Assembly: GCF_000715075.1 (NCBI RefSeq)
Contig: NC_134103.1
Span: 72,355,519 to 72,419,518 of the forward strand
Direction of reading: 5' to 3'
DNA from: Nicotiana tabacum
Lineage: Eukaryota > Streptophyta > Magnoliopsida > Solanales > Solanaceae
Length of the DNA stretch: 64,000 nucleotides
Below, piece by piece: positions 59,802 to 64,000 of this stretch (position 1 is the stretch's first letter; every line of letters starts with the position of its first letter). Both the position numbers and the translations under genes were made by a program. Below the pieces are notes generated by a model that saw nothing but the letters and a program-made list of their open reading frames with translations, had not been told where the DNA came from and searched no databases.

Positions 59802-60486
59802 TAGTCTCTGCGTTCGTGCGCTGCACGAGAAATACATACCGAAAATACTAAACTTTCAATTACATATATTGTGTTGCGTAAGTACGTAATGTGGAGTTTA
59901 ATAATCAATTCCTTAAAAAAAAATATAATATATAATTCAAACTAGTCTGTAATAATGTTTTGACATAATGTAGAAAAGGAAATTAAACTTTCTGAAATCA
60001 CATAGTTAGGGACCAGTTTACCTTCAATGTGAGACTTTTTGATGCGAATCTGAATTTAGTCGGAGCACACCGGATAAAAAAAAGATTTAAAAATTACTTA
60101 AAGAATATAACATTATTTACTATTTTTTGTGATGCGATGATGTACTTTACTTAAGCGTTAAGGTATGCGGAAGAAAACAAGATAGGTATATGGAAGAAAA
60201 CAAGATAAAATTCATTGGTTTTAGAAATTAAGTTGAAACTGGAATCTTGTTCGTTTAGGAGAGGCATTCTTATCCGAGTGCAAAGTTTAAACAGTACTCT
60301 TAGTTGAATTCGAAGTAGCGTCTATATAAGATAATGCTAAACTTTACCATTTTATCCTACATTGAAAAATCTCTTTGAAGGAAATAATTTAGTGTTTAAG
60401 GATATAAAAGTCTATCAATATTTCTAGCATATTTTTGTCATTCAATATTTAACGTTTTAATATTCGTATTTTTATAATAATATAGA
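59802..60486 (-). mobile_element. Short non-autonomous Helitron
   Basis: On the minus strand it starts TCTATATTATTATAAAA (60486 leftward), a typical plant Helitron 5' end, and finishes with a hairpin TCGTGC-agc-GCACGA (59815-59829), nine spacer bases and CTAG (59802-59805). The base before TC is A and the base after CTAG is T, as required for insertion between A and T. No RepHel or other coding sequence. 685 bp. Confidence 0.7.
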
Positions 60487-61245
60487 TTAAGACCCTAACA
60501 TGTGTGACATTACAATCATCTTTGCTTGAACAGGTGCACTGAAACGATAGTCTTGACTTTACATGGGGTTAGTGATTAGATTTTAGAGATGAGGCCTACT
60601 TGATAGTGAACAATAAATGAGTATTATGGCTAATGAGTCGAATGTGTGTACTTTTGCGGTGGTTAACTTGAGGAGGTTTGCACTCTAAGAGATATAACGT
60701 TTACGACATTCAGTACTTTTGAGATCCACAAATATACATTAAGACCGAAGAAAGAGCGCTAATGTTGGTAGGAGGTCGTACGGGCTATCACAAATATTAT
60801 TCCTTAATATTTATACTAATCATTTGGTAAATACAAATGTTAGAGATTCAAAAATTTTCGCAAACATTCTTAACTCTGAAAAAAAGTGAAAATAGACTGC
60901 TGTAGACTCCGTGGTTAGTCTATCACATTAGTTGAAAAAGTTGTGATCCTAATTCGGACGAGCGTGATAGGCTCTGTCCAATTCACTTATACAACATATT
61001 AGCCTATGTAGTGGTATATTTGAGAGATACTTGCGATGGCACGAGATTTCGTATCATCATATGTGACAATAGTAATAATCATAGAATATTTATACAGGGG
61101 CGTATGAATGTGTTTCAGCACCATCATATGTGAGAATTATTATGTAAGGTCATATGGATGTGTTCCAGCTACATCGTACATGAGATCATTATATAGGGGT
61201 GTTTAAATGTGTTTTCGCACTACCATATATAGAAAAATGGTATGG
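60487..61245 (+). other. Non-coding DNA with degenerate ~54-bp repeats at its end
   Basis: No gene seen. At about 61092-61245 three imperfect units of about 54 bp share atataggggygtatgaatgtg and a caccatcatatgtgag-type segment, in the style of the LTR arrays. Confidence 0.5.
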
Positions 61246-62869
61246 TCATGTACGATAGCTCCGTTGGGTGATTTTGGACTAGATAAGTGCGAACAATGGT
61301 AGACGACTCCGAAATAGAGTTTTGATGATTCTGTTAGCTCTGTTGGGTGATTTTGGACTTAGGAGTCTGTCCGGATTGTGAATTGGAGGTCCGTAGTTGA
61401 ATTAGGCTTGAGATGACGAAAGTTGAAAATTTAGAAGTTTGACCGAGAGTGCACTTTGTGGATACCGGGCTCGGAATGGGGTTCCGAGAGTTGGAGTAGG
61501 TCTGTGGTATCATTTGTGACTTGTGTACAAAATTGAGGTCAATCGGACGTGCTTTAATATGTTTCGGCATCGTTTGTAGAATTTGAAATTCCTTGGTTTC
61601 AATAGGCTTGAATTGTGGCACGATTCGTATTTTTGATGTTGTTTGATGTGATTCGAGGACTCAACTAAGTTTGTATCGTATTTTAGGACTTGTTGGTTGG
61701 TTGGTTGAGGTCCGGGGGCCACGGGTTGATTTCGGATGGTTAACCAACCGAAAATGAGGATTAAAAGATTGCTGAAGCTGGGAGTCTTCTGGTGTAATCG
61801 CATCGGTGGAGCTTTGGTCGCAAGTGCGAGCTCGTAGGTGCGAGCCGGGGAGCGCAGATGCGGCCAGGAGTGAGGAAGGTTGTGGTCACAGGTGCGAAGG
61901 ATTTTTCGCAACTGCGTGGTCGCAGATGCGGAGAGGTTGAGCGCAGAAGCGGAGGCCAGCGCAGGACCGGGAAAGAGGGTCGCACCTGCGTTTGCGCAGG
62001 AGCGGAGCATGGTTCGCAGGTGCGAAGGCTCAGTTCCAGTGGTTCACCGCAGAAAGGGAAGGATTGTCGCATCTGTGACGCCGCAGATGCGGTTAAGTTT
62101 TCGCACGAGCGAAAAGGCTGGACAGAACCTTAAATTCAAGGGTTCGCGATATTTCTTCATTTTGAACATTCCAAGCTCGGGATTAGGCGATATTTGAGAG
62201 AATGCTAGAGGGATTTCTTGAGGTAAGTCACTTTTGGTCGAATTTATTTAATAATTATGTTTTCCCATTGAATTTTTCAACTAGATTGTGTGGTTTTGAG
62301 GTGTAATTTGGGGGTTTGAGACTAGGGATTTGAAGAGTTTAAATTGGGGATTTGGGTGTCGATTTGGTGTTGCATTTTGGTTAATTCGGTATGGTTAGAC
62401 TCGTGGCGGAACGGGCTTCCGAATTTTGTGATTTTTATTGGATTCCGAGACGTGGGACCGAGGGCCGGCTTTTGAGTCGACTTTTTGACTTTTGATTAAT
62501 AACTTAGTATTTTCTTATGGAATTGATTCCTTTAGCCCGTGTTGATTGTATCGAACTCTTTGTGGCCAGATTCGAGGCATTTGGAGGCCGATTCGCTAGG
62601 CAAGGGCGTGTTGGAGTAGGGATTTGCACGGTTTTAGGTAAGTAACAGTTCTAAACTTGGTTCTGAGGGTATGAAACCCCGAATTTTGTGTCATGTGATT
62701 GGTGTTGAAGCGACGCACATGCTAGGTGACAGGCGTGTGGGTGTGCACCATAATAATATTGACACGGTCAATTCCATGGAACTGTATAGTTGAATAATTC
62801 GTTGTTATCCGTATATTCTCTGTGTGTTATAGAAATTGAACTACAAATCATGTTAGAAATCATGCTTAG
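61246..62869 (+). repeat. Gypsy-type LTR fragment
   Basis: Forward, starting mid-U3 (ctccgttgggtgattttggac, twice, near 61258 and 61339), then a CG-rich array of cgcagatgcgg and ggtgcgaag units (61795-62110), donor-like GAGGTAAGT (62219) and taggtaagtaac (62636). It stops near 62869 where a different sequence begins. It may be the other LTR of G, since 62636-62660 resembles 27479-27500, but the overlap visible is too short to be sure. Confidence 0.65.
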
Positions 62870-63634
62870 TGTGAGAACCTAATTTTTTACCATGTTTGAA
62901 AATTTTTCCACCCATCTTACCAATACCTCACTTCTCACTCCATATTTTCCACTCCCATTTTCCCACGCGTGTCTTCACCCCACTTTTCTTTGTCTCCCAT
63001 GCTTATCCCCCCACACTTTGTCCCCACTCCACTTTCCTTTGTCCCCATACTTGTCCCCTCTCACAACCCCCACGTCTCCCTAATTCCCTAAAAGGTACGG
63101 ACAAGCACAATAAAAAGAGGCCTTCCTCATCTTCTTCTTCCTCACCACACATTCATCTTCTTCCTAAAAATTACCTCCAATAAACCACCCTCAACATCCT
63201 CCAAAGAGCATGTTTTTCAGCCATAAAAGTCAGTCCCTAAAGCTCCTTTAATCAATTGAAAATCAGCTGCAACATGGGCAAAAACGCATGAGCAGTTCAG
63301 CTGTAAAACCAGTTCAAATTCCGGCCCGAAATCACCCCCAAAATAGTTGCGAAAATGACCCCAAAACAGCTCTTTTTCAGACAAAAAACTGCAGCAAAAA
63401 CGCAGCAGCAATAGTAGCGAGAAACCACCAAAATTGCTGCCCGTTTTAACCCTCGAAATCAGCACAAAACAATTCCGAAACCGCCATTGGAATCACCTTG
63501 AACCACCGTTTAAAACCCGGCAGGTTTTGACCTCATCCGTTCATTGTTGGTTGAGTTCGAAGAGGTCGAGTTCAAAGTTTGTTGTGCTGTCGAGGTCTGC
63601 GCCTTGTCCGATGAAGTTTCTAGTTCGTCAAGGT
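62870..63634 (+). other. C-rich sequence, possible start of another LTR
   Basis: Begins TGTGAGAACC, an LTR-like start, within the preceding LTR. A very C-rich, G-poor stretch follows (62910-63090: ccccac, cactcc, tccc runs), then a TATA-like aataaaaagagg near 63110, a TTC-rich stretch and a region of caaaacagctg-type words. The base composition is unlike the rest of the window. No coding frame is convincing; the Pro-rich frames at 62892-63183 are a result of composition. Confidence 0.35.
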
Positions 63635-64000
63635 TAGAGGTAGCATGTGGGCCGGTTAGGACCGGGACCGGCCCAGGACCGCAAGCCCAAATGGGCGGTG
63701 GTCCTAAACGGTCCTAACCGGATAGGACCGGGACCGTGGGGAGGTGGGCTGGGTAGTGGGCTGGTCCTATTAGGGAGGCCCGCGAGACCGGGATCGTTTG
63801 GGACCGGGACCGGTTGAGAAGTGGGCCGGTTCAAGCGGTCCTAAACGGGCCTATCCGGGCCCAACAGATAATTTTTAAAAAAAAAATTTGACTGTTTGGC
63901 TATTTAAAAACTAGCCGTTTGGTCTGCCAAAATAGCCATTTAACCCCCCAAACTTTGTTTTAACCCCAAACGTTTTATAATTATACTTTTTCCTATTTTC
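63635..64000 (+). mobile_element. Probable 5' end of a hAT (Ac-like) DNA transposon
   Basis: A putative terminal repeat TAGAGGTAGCATGTGGGCC at 63635 leads into dense ggaccgggaccgg, cggtcctaa and gggccggtt subterminal repeats in both orientations (63650-63860). Then come agccgttt/agccattt words and a TA-rich run (63970 on) where a transposase promoter would lie. This is the layout I know from Solanaceae Ac-type hAT elements. The window ends before any transposase, so a non-autonomous copy is equally possible. Confidence 0.5.

Noticed and set aside
62892..63183. Pro/His/Ser-rich frames
   Set aside because: Both overlap in different frames over the C-rich block, so composition explains them.
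63634..63834. 66-codon Pro/Gly-rich minus-strand frame
   Set aside because: Falls within hAT-type subterminal repeats.

Overview
This is repetitive plant nuclear DNA. I find no host gene, rRNA, tRNA or bacterial-style gene in it. Essentially all 64 kb is LTR retrotransposons inserted into one another, plus one short Helitron and the edge of a probable hAT DNA transposon. LTR style (TGTGATGACCC or TGTAACGACC starts, GGGTCGTGACA ends, chromodomain-bearing Ty3/gypsy pol, LTRs of 2-3 kb) suggests a Solanaceae genome, perhaps Nicotiana-like. That assignment is from recall of family style, not a search.

Layout. 1-776: 5' end of a reverse gypsy LTR (E), inserted in a reverse LTR fragment (777-3057). 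3058-3883: inverted and forward pieces of the 5' LTR of gypsy element B. 3884-15131: complete gypsy element A (two ~3 kb LTRs, degenerate gag-pol), sitting inside B's LTR. 15132-19481: rest of B (a scrap of LTR joined straight to the end of integrase, then a 3.3 kb 3' LTR). B abuts reverse gypsy element C (19482-27442), whose 3' LTR it truncates. 27443-28381: part of an LTR of element G. 28382-47752: gypsy element D, which split the G LTR (perfect 5-bp duplication gtatt). D's own 5' LTR was split by F (28534-38170), an LTR element with PBS and PPT but no recognisable gene. 47753-48866: end of the G LTR, its PBS and non-coding interior. 48867-57938: Ty1/copia element H, whose reverse transcriptase is split by a solo D-family LTR (53426-56304, perfect duplication caaag). 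57939-61245: G-like non-coding DNA holding a ~685-bp Helitron (59802-60486). 61246-62869: another gypsy-type LTR. 62870-63634: C-rich LTR-like DNA. 63635-64000: probable hAT 5' end.

No element has an intact gag-pol; each coding copy carries stops, frameshifts, domain deletions or lost catalytic residues. Insertion order readable from interruptions: A after B; B after C; F after D after G; solo LTR I after H, and H after G.

Most interesting non-coding structure: (1) element F, a large coding-free LTR element whose ends match the chromoviruses and whose interior shares a motif with G; (2) short-repeat arrays downstream in the LTRs whose cores are small hairpins, with stem sequences that differ between families in a pairing-preserving way; (3) a shared core-promoter layout of palindrome-rich CpG array, CTGGGCAG box, TATA box; (4) GAGGTAAGT donor-like sites in the LTRs paired with a pyrimidine tract and CAG placed directly before the gag start, suggesting a leader intron that removes the primer binding site.
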